A stretch of DNA of 64,000 bases from a virus. The translations under genes were made by a program, and so were the position numbers. This document shows, in pieces, positions 47,601-55,900 of the stretch; the stretch's first letter is position 1; the number at the start of each line of letters is the position of its first letter. The DNA lies in IMG/VR virus record IMGVR_UViG_3300042375_000862, positions 1 through 64,000 of that record. One strand, written 5' to 3'. The notes beneath the pieces were generated by a model. The model did no database searches, was not told where the DNA came from, and saw only the letters and a list, made by a program, of their open reading frames with translations.

Positions 47601-49050
47601 TACCGCAGCAACTTCAGGTACATCAGGAAGTAATGGTACCGACGGTACATCAGGTTCTAGTGGGTCAAATGGTACTGATGGTACATCAGGTTCTAGTGGA
47701 TCAAATGGTACAGATGGTAGTTCAGGTTCTAATGGTACAGATGGTTCATCAGGTTCTAATGGAACAGATGGTTCATCAGGTTCATCAGGTTCTAATGGTA
47801 CAGACGGATCTTCAGGTTCATCAGGTTCTAATGGAACAGATGGTTCATCAGGTTCATCAGGTTCATCAGGTTCTAATGGTACAGATGGTTCTTCAGGTTC
47901 ATCAGGAAGTAATGGCACCGACGGTTCTTCAGGAACAAGTGGTTCAAATGGTACTGACGGAAGTTCTGGTTCTAACGGAACAGATGGTAGTTCAGGATCA
48001 AATGGTACAGATGGTAGTTCAGGAACTAGTGGTTCTAATGGTACGGACGGTAGCTCAGGTTCTAACGGAACAGATGGTAGTTCAGGAACTAGTGGTTCAA
48101 ACGGAACAGATGGTAGTTCAGGAACTAGTGGTTCAAACGGAACAGATGGCACTTCAGGTAGTAATGGTACTGATGGTTCTTCAGGAACAAGTGGTTCAAA
48201 TGGTACAGATGGTACGTCAGGTACATCAGTATCAGTAACAGGTACAAACAACTACATTGGTAAATTTGATTCAACAGGAGCAACAATCACATTAGTAGAT
48301 TCAAGTATAGTTGATAATGGAACAAATGTAACAGTTAATTCAGATTTAGTTGTAACAGGAAAAACAAATATACAAGGTAATACAAGTGTTACAGGAGCGT
48401 TCACAGTTGGTTCAGGTTCATTAACAAGTTTAGGTGGTGATTTATTTGTATCAGGAAACTTACAAGTATTAGGTTCATCAACAAATGTAAGTTTACAATC
48501 AAATACAGTAGCAATCGGTGATAATATCATATTAGTAAACGCTTACTCACCATTCCAAAGATACGCAGGTATCAGTGGATATGATTCAGGTTCAGCGGAT
48601 CAATCAGGTTCATTATTATGGGATTCTCTTAATAACAAATGGTTAACTGTAAACGGTTCAAATAGTTCAAGTAAAATAGTTGGAACAACTGCAGCAACAT
48701 TAGGAAGTGAAACAAGTTTAACAAGTGGAACATTCCCAATCGCATCGGCTGATAATACAATTACTGATAGTTTATTAACTTACTCAGGTACAACATTACA
48801 ATTCAACACAGATAAATTCACAGTTGAATCAGCATCAGGAAACACAGTAATAGCGGGTACATTGAAAGTAAGTGGAAATGGTGCAGATGCGGGTACAAAC
48901 ACCTCAACTGTAACATTCAAAAACTCAACTGATGTATTTGGTGAGATTTCAGCAACATCTTCAAGTGTGGCGGTTACATCAATGTTAGGTTATAAAACAT
49001 CTGACGGAACGTTAACCTTCACCGATACAATAGACGGAGGAACGTTCTAA
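44668..49050 (+). CDS. Major collagen-like fibre with four shafts and duplicated head modules (1460 aa)
   Basis: N-terminus AQIIKHRRGSLEILKNTT and GELIIATGS resembles the Mtd-type N-terminal fibre domain. Four Gly-X-Y tracts (45142-45426, 45868-46152, 46774-47166, 47611-48228) alternate with globular modules. One module of about 120 residues (GDSLFAETSLGSG to HQFTGS) is present twice. A domain WSFNHNLGYKYPAVNVFDG...VVIPTEIHV recurs twice in the 52923 fibre. The end shares GDNIILVN and SGSLLWDSLNNKW with the first gene of the window but has no S74 chaperone. Followed by a strong terminator. Confidence 0.85.
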   Translation: MAQIIKHRRGSLEILKNTTARNGELIIATGSINDLSGPFIFIGSPAIGDEGVAGAFKAVSKMYQGANAPTISAGTYGSTLDGTPFYASGENKLYILNNDGAGGNVKLNLVGNIEGNTISGVTITNLTGTTATFGSQVNVSGSLNVTGSLFINGTSYTAATSGTSGSNGTDGTSGSSGSNGTDGSSGTSGSNGTDGSSGSNGTDGSSGSSGSNGTDGSSGSSGSNGTDGSSGSNGTDGSSGSNGTDGSSGTSGDSLFAETSLGSGIWTTTNNVEITGSLTVKTGTISGSFTGDGGGLYNIPASGVTGLELNKIVSGSVSASIQSDGTFRVNGDTYINGILTAKELHIDYVTSSILYTSGSTKFGDTNDDTHQFTGSINILSGSVNITEGDLTINGVSFLAMTSGTSGSNGTDGSSGTSGSNGTDGTSGSSGSNGTDGSSGSNGTDGSSGSNGTDGSSGTSGSNGTDGSSGTSGSNGTDGTSGSSGSNGTDGSSGTSVTVSGTNNTIGKFQTGATTTLVDSSISDDGTTVTISSDVNINGILTAREIHMDYVTSSVLFTSGSNRFGDTLDDTHQFTGSVNITGSISLNGQAIGTGKLDETAFNAYTSSVTSSFAGTASFATSASYAVYAENAVIVSGQTKTLVIGSASTTWSFNHNLGYKYPAVNVFDGSDKVVIPTEIHVIDSNNLKVYFNEAQTGTVIATIGGNGSSGTSGSNGTDGSSGSSGSNGTDGSSGTSGSNGTDGSSGSNGTDGSSGTSGSNGTDGSSGSNGTDGSSGSSGSSGSNGTDGTSGSSGSNGTDGSSGSSGSNGTDGSSGSNGTDGSSGSNGTDGSSGTSGDSLFAETSLGSGIWRTTNNVEITGSLTVKTGTISGSFTGDGGGLYNIPASGVTGLELNKIVSGSVSASIQSDGTFRVNGDTYINGILTAKELHIDYVTSSVLYTSGSTKFGDTPDDNHQFTGSVLVSGSINLVGGDLTINGTSYTAATSGTSGSNGTDGTSGSSGSNGTDGTSGSSGSNGTDGSSGSNGTDGSSGSNGTDGSSGSSGSNGTDGSSGSSGSNGTDGSSGSSGSSGSNGTDGSSGSSGSNGTDGSSGTSGSNGTDGSSGSNGTDGSSGSNGTDGSSGTSGSNGTDGSSGSNGTDGSSGTSGSNGTDGSSGTSGSNGTDGTSGSNGTDGSSGTSGSNGTDGTSGTSVSVTGTNNYIGKFDSTGATITLVDSSIVDNGTNVTVNSDLVVTGKTNIQGNTSVTGAFTVGSGSLTSLGGDLFVSGNLQVLGSSTNVSLQSNTVAIGDNIILVNAYSPFQRYAGISGYDSGSADQSGSLLWDSLNNKWLTVNGSNSSSKIVGTTAATLGSETSLTSGTFPIASADNTITDSLLTYSGTTLQFNTDKFTVESASGNTVIAGTLKVSGNGADAGTNTSTVTFKNSTDVFGEISATSSSVAVTSMLGYKTSDGTLTFTDTIDGGTF
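45424..45795 (+). repeat. Head module, copy 1 of a protein-level duplication
   Basis: Encodes GDSLFAETSLGSGIWTTTNN and the following beta region through HQFTGS. Copy 2 is at 47164-47535. Confidence 0.85.
47164..47535 (+). repeat. Head module, copy 2 of a protein-level duplication
   Basis: Nearly identical protein to copy 1, but by my hand alignment about 38 codons differ synonymously and only about two change the residue in the first 115 codons. Confidence 0.85.
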
Positions 49051-49070
49051 AAGTAGAATAAAAATTAACA

Positions 49071-49099
49071 AGGAGGACTCAAAAAGTCCTCCTTTTTTT
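49071..49099 (+). terminator. Intrinsic terminator after 1460-aa fibre
   Basis: Perfect 9-bp stem AGGAGGACT / AGTCCTCCT with CAAAA loop and a T-run. Confidence 0.9.
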
Positions 49100-49120
49100 A
49101 TCCATAAAGACAATATAATA

Positions 49121-49128
49121 TATTTATA
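49121..49128 (+). promoter_or_regulatory. TATTTATA motif before 49135 gene
   Basis: Exact copy right after a terminator and 6 nt before the ATG, so a leader longer than a few nucleotides is impossible if this is a -10-like box. Confidence 0.5.
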
Positions 49129-49134
49129 GTTTAT

Positions 49135-50829
49135 ATGGGTATATTATTTAATAAAATTAAGATAGTTCCAAACTCAAATGTAACACCAACTCCTACACCA
49201 AGTGTAACTCCTACAGTTACACCAACAAATACTATTACACCAACTCCTAGTGTTACACCAACGAATACCACAACATCGACACCAACAGTTACACCAACAC
49301 CTACGGTTACACCAACGAGTTCCGTTACGCCAACCAATACAGTTACACCGACACCATCATCAACTCCAAATATAATAACAAATGGATTGGTTATTCAATT
49401 AGACGCATATAATAATTCAAGTTATCCTGGTACAGGAACAACAGTTTACGATGTAACAAGTGGATATAATCATACATTAATTGGTGCGACTTACACAGTT
49501 CTTAATGGTATAAAATGTTTTGATTGTACGACAGGGAATAATAGAGTTGATTACAACGCAACAGGACCTACGTTACCAACAACAGGGTACACATATATTA
49601 CTTGGACAAGATTGATGACAAGTAATCCTTCATCGTTTAGAACATTACTTTACACAAAAGGATCTACTAAAATCACACCAATTACTATACCTAATGCATC
49701 AAACACATTAGGATATTGGGCAACAGGATTCGTAAGTTCAGGGTATGATGTTTCAGCTTCAAATGGTGTTTGGGTTCAATTTGCGGTAGTTGGAACTAAC
49801 TCATCTCAAAAATTCTACATAAATGGTTCACAGGTGGGAAGCACAATCAATGAGGGTTCGGGTGGAAATACACATTGGGGATTGGGTAATAATGATGTTG
49901 TTGCTCAACCTTGGGGACATGTTGCCAACATGTATTTTTACAACAGACAATTAAATCTTGCTGAAATAACGGAACAATACAATTATTTGGCACCAAGATT
50001 TGTGGAACCAACTCCAACACCTACCGTTACACCTACGCCGACGGTTACGAATACTCCTACACCTACCGTTACACCAACGAACACATCAACTGTTACTCCA
50101 ACACCTACTGTAACAACATCGTCAGCAATACAACCTGTGTCAAATTCTTATTTTTATTATGATCCAGGTAATGTTTCAAGTTACGTAAGTGGAACTACAT
50201 TATATGACTTATCGGGTAATAATAGAAATGCAACGATAAGTAATAGCCCAACATATACTTCAGGTGTTGGTGGTTATTTCACATTTGATGGTGTAAATGA
50301 TTATATCACAAGTCCAAACTCATATAACGCGGGTAATACTGCACATACACTTGAAATATGGATAAGACCAACTGCGGTTGATGATTGTTTATGGTCAGAT
50401 ACGGGAGATCAAACTCCAAATTCGGGTTATCATTATGCGGGTGGTCAAATATTTCAAACCGGGCCAGTTCAATCAATAATTTCTAATATATATAATCAAA
50501 CTAATGGTGTTCAAAGAGTGGTTAATGGTGCTGCAACATATCTTAATAATTGGATTCAAGTTGTTAAAACATATAGTGGTACCACATTAACAGGTTATAT
50601 AAACGGCACTGCTGGTACCCCATCTACAATAAATTGGTATCCACCTTGGGTTCAAATTGCAAATTCATGGTATATGCATTTTGGGGCAATAGATACTACA
50701 ACATATAATGCGTCAACTGCCGGTTATTTTGCTGGTCGTTATGGAATAATAAGATTTTATAATAGAGCATTAACATCAACTGAAGTTTTACAAAACTTTA
50801 ATTCGGATAAAACAAAATACGGATTATAA
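49135..50829 (+). CDS. Adhesin with two LamG-like domains on Thr-Pro stalks (564 aa)
   Basis: A short basic N-terminus, then a TPT stalk (about 15-80), a first concanavalin/LamG-like domain (GLVIQLDAYNNSSYPGTGTT to IYFYNRQLNLAEITEQYNY; note MYFYNRQL), a second stalk (about 292-328) and a second LamG-like domain (YDPGNVSSYVSGTTLYDLSG, YFTFDGVNDYI, IIRFYNRALTSTEVLQNF). The LDG/FDGVNDYI and FYNRAL-S-EV signatures are typical of the fold, which binds glycans. Likely a receptor-binding protein. Confidence 0.8.
   Translation: MGILFNKIKIVPNSNVTPTPTPSVTPTVTPTNTITPTPSVTPTNTTTSTPTVTPTPTVTPTSSVTPTNTVTPTPSSTPNIITNGLVIQLDAYNNSSYPGTGTTVYDVTSGYNHTLIGATYTVLNGIKCFDCTTGNNRVDYNATGPTLPTTGYTYITWTRLMTSNPSSFRTLLYTKGSTKITPITIPNASNTLGYWATGFVSSGYDVSASNGVWVQFAVVGTNSSQKFYINGSQVGSTINEGSGGNTHWGLGNNDVVAQPWGHVANMYFYNRQLNLAEITEQYNYLAPRFVEPTPTPTVTPTPTVTNTPTPTVTPTNTSTVTPTPTVTTSSAIQPVSNSYFYYDPGNVSSYVSGTTLYDLSGNNRNATISNSPTYTSGVGGYFTFDGVNDYITSPNSYNAGNTAHTLEIWIRPTAVDDCLWSDTGDQTPNSGYHYAGGQIFQTGPVQSIISNIYNQTNGVQRVVNGAATYLNNWIQVVKTYSGTTLTGYINGTAGTPSTINWYPPWVQIANSWYMHFGAIDTTTYNASTAGYFAGRYGIIRFYNRALTSTEVLQNFNSDKTKYGL
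49180..50120 (+). repeat. Two Thr-Pro stalk tracts
   Basis: About 49180-49370 and 50008-50120, TPT and VTPTPT units flanking the first LamG-like domain. Confidence 0.8.
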
Positions 50830-50839
50830 AAAATAAAAG

Positions 50840-50847
50840 TATTTATA
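50840..50847 (+). promoter_or_regulatory. TATTTATA motif before 50855 gene
   Basis: Exact copy, 7 nt before the ATG. Confidence 0.45.
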
Positions 50848-50854
50848 TAACATA

Positions 50855-52795
50855 ATGGCAACAACAAGACCCTTCGCATACAACACAGGATCCACCATAG
50901 ATGGAACAACACAAATTGGAAACATCGCAATAGGTGTTTCAGAACAAGATTATTCACAAAATCCAGGTGGGGTTAAATGGTGGATGGGACCTGATGAAGA
51001 GTTAGGTTATGTTATTGCCAACCAAGTACCAACGGGAAATCATCCAACACCGACAGATGAGGATTCATATATTAATTTCTGGAGATCAACAGATTTAACA
51101 GAACAATCTTTATTAGAGTTATTAAACGTTTTACCAATAACAGATGGTTTAGAACCATTTACAAATGCAACTGATGCTAAAACTTGGTTAAATGATAATG
51201 GTCATTTCACATCATATGGTGAAGGTGCACCACCTCCAACCCCAACACCAACTATTACACCAACTGCAACAGTCACACCAACTCCAACATCTAGTGAAAT
51301 AATTCCTGATACACCTACACCAACACCTACCAATACTACAACACCAACACCAACTAATACTCCAACAGAAACACCTACGAATACACCAACTCCAACTCCA
51401 ACTGATTCGAGTTCAATAACTACATACACAATTTCAGGATGTACTAATCTAAATGTTTTAGTTGTCGATTTAGGACCAGGATTTATAGTTCTTGGAGATG
51501 TAAACTATTACACATTCACAGGAGCAACACCAAGTGGGTGTTATTCAGTCATTGGTAAGATAAATGCTCCGATAGACGACGCGTTTACCACATCATTTGG
51601 AACTGGTGGATGTAATGATTGTGAGAGTACTTATATAACTCCAACCCCAACTCCTACGAATACCGAAACTCCTACTCCTACTCCTACAGAAACTGAAGTA
51701 TTAACACCAACTCCTACGAATACCGAAACTCCTACTCCTACTCCAACAAATACACCAACAAATACGGTAACACCAAGTATCACACCAACTAACACACCTA
51801 CCAATACACCAACACCAACAATAACACCGACAGCAACATCAATGACGACTAATGTAATTGTTGCTGCGGGTGCTGTAAACGTATTAAGTTATTCATATGA
51901 TGGTGGTGATAATTGGACAAATTCATCTAATGGTGCCACATTTATAACCCAACCGGCACTTGCCGTTGCAACTGATGGAAATATATTTGTTGCAGGAGGA
52001 ACTGCAGGTGGAGGTAATTCAAATGCTTTACTTTGGTCTTCTGATGGAAATACATGGTCGGGATCAACAAATGGTTCATCCATGTTTACAACAAATGTTA
52101 GAGGTATAGGATATGGAGGAGATAAATGGGTTGCGGTCGGTATTTCATCAGGCGCCGCCAAATTTGCATATTCAACAGATGGTATAACTTGGACAGCGGC
52201 ATCAAATTCGAATGTAATTGGTAGTGTACCAAATACTGTGGCATATAATGGAAGTAGATGGGTTGCGGTAGGTTCATCACCTGCTGGTGGTACTGGAAAT
52301 AGAACAACAATAGCATATTCAGATGATGGTATATCTTGGACGGCATCCGCAAACAGTGGTACAATATTTACAGGATCATGTAATAATGTAGTTTGGGGTG
52401 GTGATAAATGGGTTGCAGTTGGTACAGGTGCAAATAGAATCGCATATTCATCAGACGGCATAACATGGACAGGTTCAACAAGTGGAAATAGCAGAATCTC
52501 AGGTACTGGTTATGGTATATCATATAATGGTTCACAATGGGTTGCCGCAGGACAAGGTACAAACGCATTGGCATATTCATCTGATGGTATAACATGGTCG
52601 GGATCTACAAACGGAAACACAATATTCTCATTCTCGGCGTTAAGTGTAACTTGGGCCGGTACTAAATGGGTTGCGGGCGGTGTAGGAGGACCAAATCAAT
52701 TGGCAACATCAACCGACGGTTTAACTTGGTCAGCAACAACAAATGGTAATACCATAATGAACAATAGAGTTAACTCAATAGCCGCAAAATATTAA
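50855..52795 (+). CDS. Adhesin with Thr-Pro stalks and a seven-bladed Asp-box propeller (646 aa)
   Basis: N-terminal attachment domain ([36 protein letters not shown], residues 1-125). A first stalk (about 128-188) leads to a Cys-containing Ig-like domain and a second stalk (about 262-330). The C-terminal 310 residues carry seven S-x-DG-x-[TSN]-W motifs ([41 protein letters not shown] twice, TSTDGLTW), the Asp-box pattern of BNR/sialidase-type propellers. No catalytic Arg triad or Glu/Tyr pair is evident, so binding rather than cleavage is inferred. Confidence 0.8.
   Translation: MATTRPFAYNTGSTIDGTTQIGNIAIGVSEQDYSQNPGGVKWWMGPDEELGYVIANQVPTGNHPTPTDEDSYINFWRSTDLTEQSLLELLNVLPITDGLEPFTNATDAKTWLNDNGHFTSYGEGAPPPTPTPTITPTATVTPTPTSSEIIPDTPTPTPTNTTTPTPTNTPTETPTNTPTPTPTDSSSITTYTISGCTNLNVLVVDLGPGFIVLGDVNYYTFTGATPSGCYSVIGKINAPIDDAFTTSFGTGGCNDCESTYITPTPTPTNTETPTPTPTETEVLTPTPTNTETPTPTPTNTPTNTVTPSITPTNTPTNTPTPTITPTATSMTTNVIVAAGAVNVLSYSYDGGDNWTNSSNGATFITQPALAVATDGNIFVAGGTAGGGNSNALLWSSDGNTWSGSTNGSSMFTTNVRGIGYGGDKWVAVGISSGAAKFAYSTDGITWTAASNSNVIGSVPNTVAYNGSRWVAVGSSPAGGTGNRTTIAYSDDGISWTASANSGTIFTGSCNNVVWGGDKWVAVGTGANRIAYSSDGITWTGSTSGNSRISGTGYGISYNGSQWVAAGQGTNALAYSSDGITWSGSTNGNTIFSFSALSVTWAGTKWVAGGVGGPNQLATSTDGLTWSATTNGNTIMNNRVNSIAAKY
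51237..51845 (+). repeat. Two Thr-Pro stalk tracts with a 60-bp direct repeat
   Basis: About 51237-51410 and 51639-51845. Within the second, the segment starting CCAACTCCTACGAATACC at 51647 recurs at 51707, 60 bp apart, as an exact copy for about 38 bases. Confidence 0.8.
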
Positions 52796-52813
52796 CAATA
52801 AATAAAAACATTC

Positions 52814-52842
52814 AAGGAGACCGTAAAAAAGTCTCCTTTTTT
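52814..52842 (+). terminator. Intrinsic terminator after propeller adhesin
   Basis: Stem AAGGAGAC (52814-52821) with GTCTCCTT (52831-52838), 9-nt loop, then a T-run. Confidence 0.85.
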
Positions 52843-52854
52843 ATTTATTAAATG

Positions 52855-52862
52855 TATTTATA
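52855..52862 (+). promoter_or_regulatory. TATTTATA motif before structured leader
   Basis: Exact copy, 60 nt before the ATG at 52923, the only copy with a long leader. Confidence 0.5.
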
Positions 52863-52922
52863 ATAAGACCTACATAGGTCGTTAACCGTGATATATATCA
52901 CAAGGATTTAGAACACATATAT
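52863..52922 (+). promoter_or_regulatory. Structured 5' leader with two inverted repeats
   Basis: GACCTACATAGGTC (52867-52880) forms a 6-bp stem on a 2-nt loop, too tight as RNA unless it opens, but palindromic as DNA. GTGATATATATCAC (52888-52901) is a perfect 14-bp palindrome. They could be operator sites or a 5' mRNA stabiliser. Confidence 0.45.
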
Positions 52923-55900
52923 ATGAGTCAAATAGTAAAACTACGTAGAAGTTCCACTGGTGGGAATAGGCCTACCAATTCCCAATTACAATTAGGAGAA
53001 TTAGCAATAAACACAACCGATGGTAAATTATATTTTGCCAAATCAGGATCATTATCAGCCTCAATAGAGGAAGTTTTAACTACAAATACTCAAAACACAG
53101 GTTCATTAAATCTAAGTGGAAGTTTCAATTTACTTGGAACAGAAAATATTACGGGTTCATTAAATGTTACAGGTTCTTTAAAAGTTTTAGGTAACACATC
53201 ATTAACATCATTAGTCGTTTCGGGTTCTGACCCTGTTGCAAATGTTCAAGCATTCGTACCTGATAGTTCAGTTTACAATCCTGCAAGTTTCAACACTCCA
53301 GATAGAGTTGCTGCAGGTATTCGTTTTAATTGGAGCGGTGAGAATTGGACGATAGGTGCTGCAAGAGGTGCAACAACCGATGTTGATGGTTTAGTTTTCA
53401 GTAGAAATGGTAACAGACAAATGTTACTTGATGAGAATAATAATTTAGTTCTATCAGGTTCAATTAATTTAACAGGTTCATTTAATATAAACGGAACTGA
53501 ATATACCTCAACTACAAGTGGTACATCAGGAAGTAACGGAACCAACGGTTCTTCAGGAACTAGTGGTAGTAATGGTACAAATGGTTCATCAGGATCTTCT
53601 GGAACATCAGGGTCAAATGGAACCAACGGTTCATCAGGAACTTCAGGCTCTAACGGAACGAATGGTTCTTCAGGTTCTAACGGAACTAACGGTTCATCAG
53701 GTTCTAATGGAACAGACGGGTCTTCAGGAACTAGTGGTAGTAATGGAACAAACGGTAGTTCTGGAACTAGTGGGTCTAACGGAACCAACGGTTCATCAGG
53801 AACATCAGGAGATAGTTTATTTGCTTTAACAGGTTCAGTTTGGGAAACCACAAATAACGCAAAAGTAAATGGTGATTTAACAATTACAGGAACACTTACA
53901 GCAAAAGAAATTCACACAGCATTAGTTACATCTTCGGTATTGTATGAATCAGGTTCTACCGCATTTGGTAATACATTTGACGATAATCACAATTTTACTG
54001 GATCAGTAAAGATTACTGGATCATTATATGTTAATGGTGCAGTTGTGGGTACAGGTAAGTTAGACGAAACGGCATTTAACACATATACAGGTTCAAATAC
54101 ATCTACATTTGCAGGAACATCATCATTTGCAACATACGCCTTAACCGCCTCATATGTTGAAAATCCATTTATTGTTTCAGGTTCAACAATGAAGACAACA
54201 GTTACAGTTGCGGCAACCACATGGTCATTAAATCATGGTATGAATGAAAGATACCCATCAATTACAGTATTTGATAGTGATGGTTATGTTGTTATACCAA
54301 CAGGAATTAGAGCGATAGATTCTAATAATATTGAAGTATATTTTTCAATTGCACAAACAGGTACAGTGATTGCCACATTAGGTGGTGTCGGTGCAACAGG
54401 TGCTAGTGGTATTGGTGGTTATACAGAAACATACACATCGGCAACAACATGGTCTGTTGCTCACAATTTAGACATTGATTATCCAGGTGTAACAGTTTGG
54501 GATAGTAATAGAAAAGTTATAATCCCAAGTGAGATAACATCAATAGATTCAAACAATTTACAAATAACATTCCCAATTGCACAAGCGGGTGAAGTTCATA
54601 TAGTTAGAGGTGGACATCAAGTAGAAGGTGCTCAAGATTTATCTGCTGTTGGGACAATAACACCATCAGCAAATGGTCTATATAATTTAGGTAGTTCATT
54701 AAAACAATTTAATAACGTTTATATTTCAGGTAGTCTATTAGTTAATGGAACACCACTCACAGGTGGATCAAGTACATCAGGTTTAGCAACTACAGGATCA
54801 AACACATTTAAAGGAGACCAAACATTTAGTGGATCATTAATACCTTTTGGTAGTGGGTCATATGATTTAGGTACGGTAACGAATCCGTTTAGACACTTAT
54901 ACTTATCAAGTGCATCTTTATACATTGACGGACAAAAAGTATTAGGTTCGACAAATCAAGAATTACAGATTACAACCGACAACGGTCAATCAATTAAAAT
55001 TTTAGAACAAGGTACAGATACAATTACATTTCAAACAGCGGATGGAGATATCCAATTGAAATCATCTGGCGGAGGTAATATATTAATTGACCCAACGACA
55101 GGTTCGGTTGACATTAGAGGAAATGTTATAGTTCAAGACGGATTTAAAATATTAAGTTCAGGTGGTAATAGTGTTGTTTTTGCTGATGATATTATAGTAT
55201 CAGGTTCAGCAAATTTCACAAACGGAATTACTGTTAATGGTACAACATTTAGTTCAATGACATCAGGAACATCAGGTTCTAATGGAACCAACGGTTCTTC
55301 GGGGACAAGTGGAAGTAACGGATCATCAGGGTCTAACGGCACAAACGGAACTAGTGGAACAAATGGTACATCAGGTAGTAATGGAACAAATGGTACATCA
55401 GGTAGTAATGGAACAAATGGTACATCAGGTAGTAATGGAACAAACGGTAGTTCAGGTTCAAGTGGTTCTAACGGAACAAATGGTAGTTCAGGTTCTAACG
55501 GAACAAATGGTTCTTCAGGAACTTCAGTTACAGTTTCTGGTACTGACAATGTTTTGGGTAAGTTCTCGTCTAACAGTATGGTTAATTCAAACATAACCGA
55601 TAATGCTTCATTAGTTAATATTAATTCAAACACAACAATTACTGGTTCATTAACAATTACACAAAACTTAAATGTTTTAGGGTCATCATCAATAATTTAT
55701 GTGACAGCGTCTCAACTAAGAGTAAATGACAATGTCATTACGGTTAACGCTTCATCTCCTGGTGTAAGATTTGCTGGTTTGTCAGTGTTAGATAGTGGTT
55801 CATCACCATTAGTTTCAGGTTCATTCTTATTTGACTCATTAAACAATCAGTTTGTTTATGTTCACACAAATCAATCAACCGTAACGTCTTCGGTAGTTAT

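Larger units (their letters stand above)
45142..48228 (+). repeat. Four collagen-like Gly-X-Y tracts in the 1460-aa fibre
   Basis: About 45142-45426, 45868-46152, 46774-47166 and 47611-48228; the last is the longest, near 200 codons. Units GSN-GTD-GSS and GTS, no proline. Confidence 0.85.

Noticed and set aside
45142-48228. CRISPR-like periodic repeats
   Set aside because: They are in-frame coding repeats with variable spacing and no unique spacers; no cas genes are present.
42631-48251. Several long minus-strand PEVPSVPLEP ORFs and plus-strand VLQVL/MVQ ORFs
   Set aside because: Out-of-frame images of the Gly-X-Y coding tracts, which lack stops in most frames.
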